DNA of 38,726 bases from assembly GCF_001908205.1 (NCBI RefSeq), contig NZ_LGHL01000214.1, positions 1-38,726 on the forward strand, read 5' to 3'. The stretch comes from Bradyrhizobium sp. NAS80.1. GTDB lineage: Bacteria > Pseudomonadota > Alphaproteobacteria > Rhizobiales > Xanthobacteraceae. Shown piece by piece: positions 24,145-32,030 of the stretch; positions within the stretch are counted from its first letter, which is position 1; each line of letters starts with the position of its first letter. Made by a program: the position numbers and the translations under genes. The notes under the pieces were generated by a model. The model saw only the letters and a program-made list of their open reading frames with translations, had not been told where the DNA came from and searched no databases.

Positions 24145-24782
24145 CGACGGGTGCTGACGAGCCAAAACCCAAGCGCGGCTTCATCGCGCGAAGCTGGGAC
24201 TTCGCGCTCGAGCTCTGGGACGTGCTGCGGCGTCCGAGCTCGGTGTTCGCGCTCGGCACGCTCGTGCTCGCGGGCTTTGTGGCAGGCGTCATCTTCTGGG
24301 GCGGCTTCAACACCGCGCTGGAATTGACCAACACCGAGAAGTTCTGCACCGGCTGCCACGAGATGAAGGACAACGTCTTCGCCGAGCTGAAGTCGACTAT
24401 TCACTTCACTAACCGCTCCGGCGTGCGCGCCACCTGCCCGGATTGCCACGTGCCGCACAACTGGACCGACAAGATCGCGCGCAAGATGCAGGCCTCCAAG
24501 GAGGTCTGGGGCAAGATCTTCGGCACGATCGACACCCGCGAGAAGTTCCAGGATCACCGGCTCGAGCTGGCCGCGCATGAATGGGCGCGCTTCAAGGCCA
24601 ACGACTCCCTGGAATGCCGCAACTGCCACAGCGCCGATTCCATGGACATCACCAAGCAGTCGCCGCGGGCCTCGGTGGCGCATCAGCGCTACCTGTTCAC
24701 CGGCGAGAAGACCTGTATCGACTGCCACAAGGGCATTGCGCACCATCTGCCCGACATGCGCGGCGTTCCCGGCTGGCAATAG
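24141..24782 (+). CDS. napC: Membrane-anchored tetraheme cytochrome c NapC
   Basis: NapC takes electrons from quinol in the inner membrane and gives them to NapAB. The 213-residue protein has one N-terminal membrane helix (about 35-57, VFALGTLVLAGFVAGVIFWG). Four heme sites follow: CTGCH (69-73), CPDCH (99-103), CRNCH (159-163) and CIDCH (192-196), standard for the NapC/NirT family. The ATG at 24141 overlaps the napB stop. It is the last nap gene, and a hairpin follows at 24801-24827. Intact. Confidence 0.96.
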   Translation: MTTGADEPKPKRGFIARSWDFALELWDVLRRPSSVFALGTLVLAGFVAGVIFWGGFNTALELTNTEKFCTGCHEMKDNVFAELKSTIHFTNRSGVRATCPDCHVPHNWTDKIARKMQASKEVWGKIFGTIDTREKFQDHRLELAAHEWARFKANDSLECRNCHSADSMDITKQSPRASVAHQRYLFTGEKTCIDCHKGIAHHLPDMRGVPGWQ

Positions 24783-24800
24783 GGCCGCGGGCAACCGGGT

Positions 24801-24827
24801 TTGCACCGCTTGAACCGGCGGTGCGAA
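24801..24827 (+). terminator. Hairpin after napC
   Basis: GCACCGC (24803-24809) pairs with GCGGTGC (24818-24824), with an eight-base loop, 20 bases after the napC stop. No proper T-run follows, only GGTTAGTTTTGG, so it may end the nap transcript weakly or stabilise its 3' end. Confidence 0.45.
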
Positions 24828-24882
24828 TGGTTAGTTTTGGGGGATGGCGAATCGGTTGATTTCGCCCTTCCTCAAGACAGAC

Positions 24883-25998
24883 ATGGCGACATTCACCCCG
24901 CATCAGGACGCCGCGCTCAAGGCCGTTGGCGACTGGCTCAAGGCAAAACCCGGCCGCAACGGCACGCCGCCAATCTTCCGCCTGTTCGGCTTTGCCGGCA
25001 CCGGCAAGACCACGCTGGCGCGGCATATCGCCGACGGCGTCGACGGCGAGGTGAAGTTCGCCGCCTTTACCGGCAAGGCGGCGCTGGTCATGCGCAACAA
25101 GGGTTGCGACGACGCCTCCACCATCCACTCCCTGATCTACCGCGCTCGCGAATCCGGCGAGGAGCAGCCGAGCTTCGAGCTGTGGGACGACGCGCCCGCC
25201 TCCAAAGCCAAGCTGATCGTGATCGACGAATGCTCGATGGTCGACGCCGAATTGGGCCGCGACCTGATGTCGTTCGACTGTCCCCTGCTCGTGCTCGGCG
25301 ACCCCGCGCAGCTGCCGCCGATCCAGGGCGGCGGCTTCTTCACCAATACCGAGCCCGACGCGATGCTGACCGAGGTGCACCGCCAGGCGCAGGACGACCC
25401 GATCGTGCGGATGTCGATGGACGTCCGCGAGGGCCGCGAGCTCGACATCGGCCGCTACGGCGACAGCGAGGTGGTCTCCCGTAGGGAGCTCGACCCCGAC
25501 CGCGTCATGGGCGCGGACCAGGTCCTGGTCGGCCGCAACAACACCCGCCGCGCCTACAACATGCGCGTGCGCCAGCGCCAGAACATCGAGGACCAGTTTC
25601 CGGTCGCCGGCGACAAGCTGGTCTGCCTGCGCAACAACCGCAAGAAGGGCCTGTTCAACGGCGGCCTGTGGCGCGTGAAGTCGCGCAACACCTCGCGCTC
25701 GAAGTCGCGCATCCTCAGCATGCGGCTGTCGCCGGACGAGGATTTCGGGCACAAGGTGACGAAGGTCTCGGTGCGCGCCGATTGTTTCGAGGGCGGCATC
25801 GAGCAGATCGCCTGGGAGCAGCGCAAGCCCTATGACGAATTCGATTACGGCTACGTGCTGACCGTGCACAAGTCGCAGGGTTCGCAATGGGACGACGTCG
25901 TGCTGTTCGACGAGAGCTTTGCGTTCCAGGACTCCAGGGCGCGGTGGCTATACACGGGCATCACGCGCGCGGCTAAGCGGCTGAGCATCGTGGTGTGA
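24883..25998 (+). CDS. ATP-dependent DNA helicase, RecD/Dda-like (SF1B)
   Basis: The 371-residue protein is a compact superfamily 1 helicase. Motif I is GFAGTGKTT (36-44), motif II is IDEC within LIVIDECSMVD (111-121) and motif III is GDPAQLPP (139-146). A UvrD_C_2-type end includes TVHKSQGSQWDDVVLFDE and YTGITRAAKRL. The small size and layout recall phage T4 Dda and stand-alone RecD2-like proteins without the long N-terminal domain. Its role is probably in DNA repair or replication restart; nothing nearby narrows it. Start: ATG 24883 begins the conserved region. ATG 24844 would add 13 residues and has a G-run immediately before it, so the start is uncertain. Confidence 0.88.
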   Translation: MATFTPHQDAALKAVGDWLKAKPGRNGTPPIFRLFGFAGTGKTTLARHIADGVDGEVKFAAFTGKAALVMRNKGCDDASTIHSLIYRARESGEEQPSFELWDDAPASKAKLIVIDECSMVDAELGRDLMSFDCPLLVLGDPAQLPPIQGGGFFTNTEPDAMLTEVHRQAQDDPIVRMSMDVREGRELDIGRYGDSEVVSRRELDPDRVMGADQVLVGRNNTRRAYNMRVRQRQNIEDQFPVAGDKLVCLRNNRKKGLFNGGLWRVKSRNTSRSKSRILSMRLSPDEDFGHKVTKVSVRADCFEGGIEQIAWEQRKPYDEFDYGYVLTVHKSQGSQWDDVVLFDESFAFQDSRARWLYTGITRAAKRLSIVV

Positions 25999-26002
25999 GG
26001 CT

Positions 26003-26099
26003 GCCGTAGTGGGCAAAGGTGCGAAGCGCCGTGCCCACCATTATCATCCCAACACGCAGTAAAGATGGTGGGCACGCTTCGCTTTACCCACCCTACGGC
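26003..26099. repeat. Inverted repeat of the GTGGGCA...TGCCCAC type
   Basis: GCCGTAG (26003-26009) is mirrored by CTACGGC (26093-26099), with GTGGGCAAAGGTGCGAAGCG and CGCTTCGCTTTACCCACC as inner arms. This is a repeat found between genes in many Proteobacteria. It follows the helicase stop directly. Confidence 0.7.
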
Positions 26100-26108
26100 T
26101 GAGTTGTT

Positions 26109-26213
26109 GTAGCCCGGATGAGCCAACGGGTCGGCGCGAAGCGCCGCCCGATGACAGGCTCCGCGATATCCGGGACGAAAAGATCCGCATGTCGCTTCGC
26201 TCATGCGGGCTAC
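26109..26213. repeat. Inverted repeat of the GTAGCCCGGATGAGC type
   Basis: GTAGCCCGGATGAGCC at the left is mirrored by GCTCATGCGGGCTAC at the right, with GATATCCGGG between. It follows the previous repeat after nine bases. The two together fill most of the 289 bases between the convergent helicase and HD-domain genes. Nothing else is seen in that gap. Confidence 0.7.
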
Positions 26214-26287
26214 GAATTCTCAACTGTCGTCCGGACAAGCGTAGCTCAGATCCGGGGCCCTACCACAGCGAGTTTGTTGGCGAAGAT

Positions 26288-27145
26288 TCAAGGTTGCGGA
26301 CCCGATAGGCCCGGCTCGCGCTCGGCCCGGAAAACATTACTGTAAAGATTTGCGATCCATTGCCGACCGCTCGAGGTGATATTGAGATAGCGTATCGCGG
26401 CCTGAATTTGTGGAGCAACGTTGTTCCAGTAAAACTGCGGGTACTTGTAGACGACGTCGGCGGGCGTCTCATAGCCGAGCTTTTTGTTCAAACCGATTTC
26501 CTCAAACTCGTGAAACAGAGCATTCGACTTTCTCAGGTAGTTGGGATCGCCGAGCTGACCAATAAGGTCGGCTGCGCGCAGCAACATGCCCTCCTCTTCC
26601 ATCAAATTGTCGATTGAGGATTCCGAATAGGGAAAGCGCGTAAATTCTATGGCTCGGGCAATTCGGCTTGCGTCGATCTCTTCGACGTCGTCGAGACGTT
26701 CCAGGACGAACAATTTTGAGCGGTCCACATGATAGGGTGCGAGCGCGGCGTCAGAGGCCCCCCGCGGGAGACGAACCATGCGACCAGTTAAATCTGCGAC
26801 ATAGGAGTCGTCGCCATCTCCTTGAATGACTCCGCGCACGTACCCGATGTCATGGGTGAGGCACGCCAGGGTAAAATTCGCATAGTCCGCGACTGTCGTC
26901 GGCCGCAACAGCATTCGTCCCATCAGGATATCGTGCCCGGCCAGAGTAACGAGCATCGAGTGCTCTATGTTGTGATACAGGGCGTCGCTGTTGCCGATGC
27001 ACTCCAATGTGAGTCTGGCCGCAAAGGGAAGAATTTCAGCCAGGCGGGCATGCGAATAGCCAAACCGATCTCGTGTATCCGAGGTCAAAAACGATGCTAG
27101 AGTCTGCGCTACCAGTTCTGGAATTGTGATCATCTGAACACCCAT
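26288..27145 (-). CDS. HD-domain metal-dependent phosphohydrolase
   Basis: The 285-residue protein has an HD/PDEase-type catalytic core. YHNIEH (57-62) gives the HNxxH motif of cyclic-nucleotide phosphodiesterases, CLTHDIGY holds the HD pair (H98-D99), and RAADLIGQ (D193) supplies a likely last metal ligand. These are the expected residues for hydrolysing a phosphate ester or cyclic nucleotide, but the substrate is unknown. No membrane helix or sensor domain is seen. The gene is visibly poorer in GC than its neighbours (30 of 60 bases at 26341-26400), suggesting a foreign origin. Start is uncertain: ATG 27145, ATG 27133 or GTG 27199 are possible and none has a strong ribosome binding site. 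It stands alone, followed by two palindromic repeats. Confidence 0.75.
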   Translation of the reverse strand: MGVQMITIPELVAQTLASFLTSDTRDRFGYSHARLAEILPFAARLTLECIGNSDALYHNIEHSMLVTLAGHDILMGRMLLRPTTVADYANFTLACLTHDIGYVRGVIQGDGDDSYVADLTGRMVRLPRGASDAALAPYHVDRSKLFVLERLDDVEEIDASRIARAIEFTRFPYSESSIDNLMEEEGMLLRAADLIGQLGDPNYLRKSNALFHEFEEIGLNKKLGYETPADVVYKYPQFYWNNVAPQIQAAIRYLNITSSGRQWIANLYSNVFRAEREPGLSGPQP

Positions 27146-27274
27146 CTCAGTGTGCGCTGCGGGTTCTAACAAGCTCCTTTGCTGAGCCTTAAATAGCACA
27201 TCGCGGCTCTGCGAGTCGGTGAATGTTCACGTCCGTGCGGAATCTGACCTCACCGGTCGGCCGGCGCGCAGCCG

Positions 27275-28972
27275 TCACTTCCCCGCGACAAAATAGAAGT
27301 CCTCGCGTCCCGTCGGCGAACCGTAGGTGAACGGCTGCTGCTCGTGCCTGGTCGCGGACCAGACGTCGTCGCGGACGATGTCGAACAGCTTTCGGATCTC
27401 GACGCGCGGCACCTTGATTTCGCGGGCGAGCGCGGTTGCGAAGGGGCTGTCGGCGCCACCATCGCCGTCCATTGCGGTCTCGCCGTGCTTGGCGGCGTAG
27501 ACCACCATGAAGCCGGCGCCGGGCTCGATGTTGGAAAAGCCCTTGTCGACCAGCTTGAGCGACAGCGTGCGCTGCATGGTCGGCGCGAACGGATTGTCGC
27601 GGCACGCATCCAGCATCACCAGGCGCACCTTGTGCGCGGCACCGACGGCGGCGATCACCTGCTCCAGCGCGACGGCCTCGGTCTCGGCGTCCTTGTCGGC
27701 GGTGAGTTTTGCGTCGACTGGCACGAGATAGTTCACGCCGCCGATCTCGAAACCATGCCCGGCATAATAGACCACGGCCCAATCGGCCTTTTCCGCTTCA
27801 TCGGCGAAGGCTTGCAGCGTCTGGAAGAACTTGTCGCGGGTGAGGTCGCTGACTGACATCACCGTCTGGAATCCGAGATCCCGCAGCACGCCCGCGATCA
27901 GCTTCGAATCGCGCGGAGGATTGGGCAATGCGTGGACGTTCTTGTAGGCGCCGTTGCCAATCACCAGCGCGACGCGGCGCGCGTTCGACCCGGCCGGCAC
28001 CTGCGGCGTGAGCGCGGCGAGCCGCTCCTGCGCCTTGGCGCGGGCGCGGGCGACGTCGAGCTCGTCGAACCTCGTCAGCGAATAGGCCGCCGAGCGGTAA
28101 TCGGCGCGCGCCTGGGCGAGATCGTGCCTGCGCTCGTAGATCTGGCCGCGGCCGGAATGGGCGCGCACATTGTTCGGGTTGATCTGGATGACCGCGTTGT
28201 AGTCCTTCAGCGCGGCGTCGAGGTCGCCCTTCATCATGTTGACGTCGCCACGATTGTTGAGCGCGAACGTGTTCTTCGGCTGCTTCTGGATCAGGCCGTC
28301 GCAATCAGCGAAAGCCCGGTCGTATTTGCCCATCATGCCGTAGGTGATGCAGCGGTTGCCGGCGATCTGCGGCGCGGCCGGGTCGATTTTCTCGGCTTCC
28401 GCAAAGTCGGCAATCGCGCCGTTGAAATCCTTCATCAGCGTGCGCACGCGGGCGCGGTTGGTCCAGCCGAGCAGGAATTTCGGCGCGTATTTGACCGCCA
28501 GATTGAGATCGTCGAGCGCGCTTTGCAGCGCGCCCCGGCGCAGCTGAATGGTGCCGCGATTGCTGTATGGGACGCCGTAATTGGTCCGCTTCTGGATGGC
28601 GAGGTTGTAGTCTGCCATCGCAAGATCGTCCTGGCCCTTGCGCTCATAGGCGACGCCGCGCAGGTTGAGGACCCCGACATTGTCCGGATCGGCGGCGATG
28701 GCGGATGTCAGCACCTCGATCGCGCGATCGTAGTCGCGCTTGTTGATCAGCGTGTTGCCGCGTACGCCGAGCGCGACCGACTTGTCCTTGCCGGTGAGCC
28801 GGTCGGCATTGAGCAGGTTGTCGCAGGCCGTCGCACGAGCCTGCGCGTCGGCCTGGCGGTCGCGGCAGGTCGCGAGGTCGTCGCCGGCTTGCGGATCGGC
28901 CGTGGCGATCGAGGTGCAGGCGGCCAGGACAGCGAGGAGGACGGCGAGGGTCAGGGGAACGGCGCGCAGCAT
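27275..28972 (-). CDS. TPR-caspase lipoprotein (metacaspase-like)
   Basis: The 565-residue protein starts with a lipoprotein signal: MLRAVPLTLAVLLAVLAAC, lipobox LAAC with C19. It then has roughly six tetratricopeptide repeats (about residues 64-300; for example LNLRGVAYERKGQDDLAMAD and LNNRGDVNMMKGDLDAALKD). A C-terminal caspase-like p20 domain (about 332-500) has the opening strand RRVALVIGNGAYKN, catalytic H406 in VVYYAGHGFEIGG and catalytic C457 in VMLDACRDNPF. Such peptidases cleave after basic or acidic residues; the target here is unknown. The TPRs probably bind a partner. It is predicted to sit on the membrane facing the periplasm. No toxin, effector or immunity gene adjoins it. It is divergent from msrA. 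Confidence 0.88.
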   Translation of the reverse strand: MLRAVPLTLAVLLAVLAACTSIATADPQAGDDLATCRDRQADAQARATACDNLLNADRLTGKDKSVALGVRGNTLINKRDYDRAIEVLTSAIAADPDNVGVLNLRGVAYERKGQDDLAMADYNLAIQKRTNYGVPYSNRGTIQLRRGALQSALDDLNLAVKYAPKFLLGWTNRARVRTLMKDFNGAIADFAEAEKIDPAAPQIAGNRCITYGMMGKYDRAFADCDGLIQKQPKNTFALNNRGDVNMMKGDLDAALKDYNAVIQINPNNVRAHSGRGQIYERRHDLAQARADYRSAAYSLTRFDELDVARARAKAQERLAALTPQVPAGSNARRVALVIGNGAYKNVHALPNPPRDSKLIAGVLRDLGFQTVMSVSDLTRDKFFQTLQAFADEAEKADWAVVYYAGHGFEIGGVNYLVPVDAKLTADKDAETEAVALEQVIAAVGAAHKVRLVMLDACRDNPFAPTMQRTLSLKLVDKGFSNIEPGAGFMVVYAAKHGETAMDGDGGADSPFATALAREIKVPRVEIRKLFDIVRDDVWSATRHEQQPFTYGSPTGREDFYFVAGK

Positions 28973-29162
28973 GTTGTCAGATCAGCTCCAGCCACCACAT
29001 TTCTAAGTCGATCATCGATCGCGCGGGTTCATCTAGCGCGGAGTTCGCGGCCGCGCCAAGCGAGGCTGCAGCCGAGCTATTGTGGACGGCTTTTTTCACA
29101 GACTCGTGTCCGTCCCGGCGTAACAATCACCGCCCGTGCCCGTATCTCAGATGCGAAAGCGC

Positions 29163-29187
29163 GGCCGGGCAGGCTGTTCGCCCGGCC
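29163..29187. other. Stem-loop in the msrA leader
   Basis: GGCCGGGC (29163-29170) and GCCCGGCC (29180-29187) form a perfect eight-base stem with a nine-base loop, 43 bases before the msrA start. The 257-base gap between the divergent caspase and msrA genes otherwise shows only a possible AT-rich promoter stretch near 29080-29100. A regulatory role is speculative. Confidence 0.4.
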
Positions 29188-29229
29188 CAAGCCGCCCTAG
29201 ACTGTCAGCCTTCCGAAAGAGGATCCGCC

Positions 29230-29935
29230 ATGCGCCGACCTGCCCTGCTGTCCCTCCTCGCCGCAACCACCGCCCTGACGCTGGCCTTCGCCGCGCCGAC
29301 CCGGGCCGCCGAGGATGCGGTCGTGATCCCCGCCCCCCGCCACGGATGCAGCGCCCGCGAGCGGAATCCAGACCGCGGTGGTCGCCGGTGGCTGCTTCTG
29401 GGGCGTCCAGGGCGTATTCCAGCACACCGCGGGCGTCGTCAACGCGGTCTCCGGCTATGCCGGCGGCACCAAGGCGACCGCCGACTACGAGACTGTCTCG
29501 AGCGGCCGGACGGGCCACGCCGAGTCGGTCGAGATCAAGTATGACCCCAGGAAGATCTCCTACGGCAAGATCCTCCAGATCTACTTCTCGGTGGTGCACG
29601 ACCCGACCCAGCTCAACCGCCAGGGCCCGGACGTCGGCACGCAATATCGCTCGGCGATCTTCACCACCTCGGAGGAGCAGAAGAAGGTGGCGGAGGCCTA
29701 TATCGCCCAGCTCAACGGCGCGAAGGTGTTCAGCAAGCCGATCGTGACCAAGGTCGGCGCGCTGGAGGCGTTCTACCCGGCGGAGGCCTATCACCAGGAC
29801 TATCTGACGCTGCATCCGACCCAGCCCTACATCGCGTATAACGACATCCCGAAGGTCGAGAATCTGAAAAAGCTGTTCGCGGATAACTACATTGAGAAGC
29901 CGACGCTGGTGAGTGCCAGCAAGGTCACCAACTGA
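29230..29935 (+). pseudogene. msrA: Peptide-methionine (S)-S-oxide reductase MsrA, exported, frameshifted
   Basis: MsrA reduces the S-epimer of methionine sulfoxide in proteins. The gene opens at ATG 29230 with a clear signal peptide (MRRPALLSLLAATTALTLAF, cleavage near TRA-A) and VVIPAP. The frame then breaks. Dropping one C from the run of six at 29333-29338 restores ATDAAPASGIQTAVVAGGCF and the whole catalytic domain: GCFWG with the nucleophilic Cys, GYAGG, YFSVVHDPTQLNRQGPDVGT and YHQDYL, about 234 residues in all. As written, the first frame stops at 29544 after 104 residues. The catalytic domain alone is open from 29378. msrB follows by 31 bases. Either a real mutation or a read error. 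Confidence 0.88.
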
Positions 29936-29966
29936 TCGCGAGATTCACGGAAACAACGGGAGACCC

Positions 29967-30386
29967 ATGCCCGACACCAAGGCGAAGACTACGGACGACA
30001 AGGTCATCAAGAGCGAAGAGCAGTGGCGTCGCGAATTGACGCCGATGCAGTACGCCGTGCTGCGCGAGAAGGCGACCGAGCGTCCCTTCTCCGGCGAGTA
30101 TGAGCACGACCACCGCGCCGGCACCTATGTCTGCGCCGGCTGCGGCAACGTGCTGTTCGAGTCCGACGCCAAGTTCGATTCCGGCTGCGGCTGGCCGAGC
30201 TTCACCCAGCCGGCCGTCGAGAGCCATATCGACGAGGAGCACGATGCGAGCCACGGCATGATCCGCACCGAGGTGCTGTGCTCCAAGTGCAGCGGCCATC
30301 TGGGCCACGTCTTCCCCGACGGCCCCGGGCCGACCGGCCTGCGCTACTGCATCAACTCTGCGGCGCTGAAGCTCGAGCCGAAATAA
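29967..30386 (+). CDS. msrB: Peptide-methionine (R)-S-oxide reductase MsrB
   Basis: MsrB reduces the R-epimer of methionine sulfoxide, complementing MsrA. The 139-residue protein has two CxxC zinc pairs, C56/C59 in CAGCG and C105/C108 in CSKCSG. Catalytic C128 lies in LRYCINSAAL, and the second redox cysteine is C74 in FDSGCGWPSF. Histidine ligands lie in SGHLGHVFPDGP. No signal peptide is visible, so it should be cytoplasmic although msrA upstream encodes an exported protein. The ATG at 29967 follows GGGAGA at good spacing. Co-transcription with msrA is likely (31 bases). Confidence 0.95.
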   Translation: MPDTKAKTTDDKVIKSEEQWRRELTPMQYAVLREKATERPFSGEYEHDHRAGTYVCAGCGNVLFESDAKFDSGCGWPSFTQPAVESHIDEEHDASHGMIRTEVLCSKCSGHLGHVFPDGPGPTGLRYCINSAALKLEPK

Positions 30387-30390
30387 AGTT

Positions 30391-30437
30391 GCGCGCTGCC
30401 GGTTCCGTCATGGAACCCGGCGGCGCGCTGTGCTTTT
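30391..30437 (+). terminator. Hairpin with short T-run after msrB
   Basis: GCGCGCTGCCGGTTCC (30391-30406) pairs imperfectly with GGAACCCGGCGGCGCGC (30412-30428), followed by TGTGCTTTTCTC. It starts five bases after the msrB stop and is a plausible intrinsic terminator. Confidence 0.65.
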
Positions 30438-30492
30438 CTCTCCTGGCGGCGCGGCCGATGATCGCAGTCCGGCGGCCGTTAGGGAGGATGCC

Positions 30493-30657
30493 ATGTCGCT
30501 TGGGACCATCCTGATCATCCTGGTGATCATCTATCTGCTCGGCGGCATGTCCGGCCGGATCGGCGGCTATGGCTACGGCATGGGCCATTCCGGCATGGGG
30601 ATCGGCGGGGTCGTGCTCGTGGTGCTGATCGTCCTGCTGCTTCTTGGCAAGTTGTAA
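30493..30657 (+). CDS. DUF3309-type small membrane protein, 54 aa
   Basis: The short protein MSLGTILIILVIIYLLGGMS continues with a Gly-rich turn (GRIGGYGYGMGHSGMGIGG) and a second hydrophobic segment VVLVVLIVLLLLGKL. Two membrane helices joined by a glycine-rich loop are the form of the DUF3309 family, found widely in Proteobacteria without known function. GGGAGG lies eight bases before the ATG. It stands alone, 106 bases after msrB and across a hairpin. Confidence 0.8.
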   Translation: MSLGTILIILVIIYLLGGMSGRIGGYGYGMGHSGMGIGGVVLVVLIVLLLLGKL

Positions 30658-30871
30658 ACCATTCAAGCCATTGAAATAACTAAGCTAATCCTGGCTGCGG
30701 AGCTGCCATGCGCGGATTCATCATCTGCGTTCGCAGGGGTCGCAATTTTGTCAAATCGGCCTATATTAGAGGGCGACAATGACATGTGCGGCGGGCCCGC
30801 TTGATTGCGGCCTCTGCCCTCCCAAACCCCACGCGCTTAAAGCCCCAGAGAAGATCACGAGGTCTTTGACC

Positions 30872-31159
30872 ATGCGTCCAATGCGTCCGTTCAACTTCAA
30901 CACTTCCGCCGAACTCTTCCCCGCCGCGATCCGCAAGAAGAAGCGTGCGGGCTTCACCTATCGCCGGTTCGGCACCGCTGCCGAAGCCGTGCAGTTCGCG
31001 ATGGAGCAGTTGCCGACGGATTCGCTGAACGGCGCCTATCTCCAGGTCGAGGAAGCGCGCTTCGACCAGAACGGAATCCGCTCGCTCTATGAGAGCGAAG
31101 CCTTCCCGCTGCCCCGCCGCCCCAAGCCGGACACCAGCACCGACGCCGACGCGGCGTAA
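30872..31159 (+). CDS. Conserved hypothetical protein, 95 aa
   Basis: The 95-residue product is basic near the start (AAIRKKKRAGFTYRRFGTAA) and then helical and acidic (EAVQFAMEQLPTDSLNGAYL, QVEEARFDQNGIRSLYESEA), with a Pro/Asp-rich tail. There is no signal peptide or membrane helix. I do not recognise a characterised family. I chose the ATG at 30872, which has GAGGT upstream; a second ATG follows three codons later, and an upstream in-frame ATG at 30779 adds unlikely sequence. A strong terminator follows at 31187-31220, so it forms its own unit. Confidence 0.7.
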   Translation: MRPMRPFNFNTSAELFPAAIRKKKRAGFTYRRFGTAAEAVQFAMEQLPTDSLNGAYLQVEEARFDQNGIRSLYESEAFPLPRRPKPDTSTDADAA

Positions 31160-31186
31160 GTTTTCGCAAGCCTCCGATGTGCGCTG

Positions 31187-31220
31187 AAAGCGCGATGGCC
31201 GAAAGGCTGTCGCGCTTTTT
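31187..31220 (+). terminator. Rho-independent terminator of the 95-aa gene
   Basis: AAAGCGCGA (31187-31195) pairs with TCGCGCTTT (31210-31218), the inner GGCC-GAAA-GGCT extends the hairpin, and the stem runs into five T. It lies 28 bases after the stop codon. Confidence 0.85.
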
Positions 31221-31239
31221 GCGTTTCCGGGCCGATCTC

Positions 31240-31396
31240 TCTTCTCCCTCTCCCCGTTCTTACGGGGAGAGGGTCGGGGTGAGGAGCTGCATCCGCAATC
31301 ACGGTGAGAGTTAAACTCGCGAAGACTCCCCCTCACCCGGAATCCGCGCTTTGCGCGAATTCCGACCTCTCCCCGCAAGCGGGGCGAGGCGAAGAA
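31240..31396. repeat. Inverted CTCTCCCC/GGGGAGAG repeat
   Basis: Left part: TCTTCTCCCTCTCCCCGTTC with its own GGGGAGAGGGTCGGGGTGAG arm. Right part: CCCCCTCACCCGGAATCCGC, an inner GCGCTTTGCGC dyad, then CCTCTCCCCGCAAGCGGGGC. The two parts face each other. This is a common type of intergenic repeat in Bradyrhizobium. It fills the gap between two convergent genes (30872-31159 and 31412-31969). Confidence 0.7.
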
Positions 31397-31411
31397 AGAA
31401 GCCTCCGTGCA

Positions 31412-31969
31412 TTACAGGCGCGGCTGCTTGTCGAGCCAGCGGCGTAAAAGGCGCACGTTACGCATGTTGGCGCGGAACATGACGTCGAATGCGTCGCCCG
31501 CGAACGGGACGATGCCGACCACGCCGTCAACCGCGACATTGCCGAGCATGCGCGCTGTGATGTACCAGGGCGCGCCCAGCGCTCGCGCCTCGCGTACCAG
31601 CCACAGCGAGATCGCCGCGGTGATGATGTCGCCGACAACAGGGATCAGGCCGATCAACCCGTCGATGCCGTAGCGGATGTTGGTGCCGGGCAGGATGAAG
31701 GCGACGTCGAGCAGCTTTGCGATCGCCTCAAGACGCGCGATCCGCTGCTCGCGCGTCAGATTGCCGAACGGACTGCCGGCGAACGGATTGTCCTTGCCAA
31801 ACTCGTAGCGAAATTCGCGAAACCCCTGCTCCAGCGTTTCGGGGCGGATCACGTGACCTTCCTGGTCGATGATCGGCCCGCGCGCTTCAGCGCCTGAAAA
31901 GGCCGCGTGCGAGGTTCGCCCGGAACGGGGCCTGCGTCTCGTCACAATGTCATCGTCGGACATGGTCAT
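31412..31969 (-). CDS. DUF4112 domain protein
   Basis: The protein of about 185 residues has a polar N-terminal part (RRRPRSGRTSHAAFSGAEAR). The DUF4112 core follows: RLEAIAKLLDVAFILPGTNI, GIDGLIGLIPVVGDIITAAI, LGAPWYITARMLGNVAVDGV and GIVPFAGDAFDVMFRANMRN. The repeated G-x-IP-x-x-GD pattern and two hydrophobic segments suggest a membrane-associated hairpin protein. No function is known for the family. Two ATGs (31969 and 31963) are possible starts and neither has a strong ribosome binding site; longer frames add arginine-rich sequence. It is followed downstream by a repeat and preceded 61 bases upstream by another small membrane protein gene on the same strand. Confidence 0.82.
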   Translation of the reverse strand: MTMSDDDIVTRRRPRSGRTSHAAFSGAEARGPIIDQEGHVIRPETLEQGFREFRYEFGKDNPFAGSPFGNLTREQRIARLEAIAKLLDVAFILPGTNIRYGIDGLIGLIPVVGDIITAAISLWLVREARALGAPWYITARMLGNVAVDGVVGIVPFAGDAFDVMFRANMRNVRLLRRWLDKQPRL

Positions 31970-32030
31970 CGCCCAGAGGAAACACCCGAACGCGGCCGGA
32001 GTTGCTGCGCTGCGGTCGAAGGTCGCGCGC

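Noticed and set aside
26003..26213. CRISPR-like array
   Set aside because: The two elements are different inverted repeats, not regularly spaced direct repeats with spacers.
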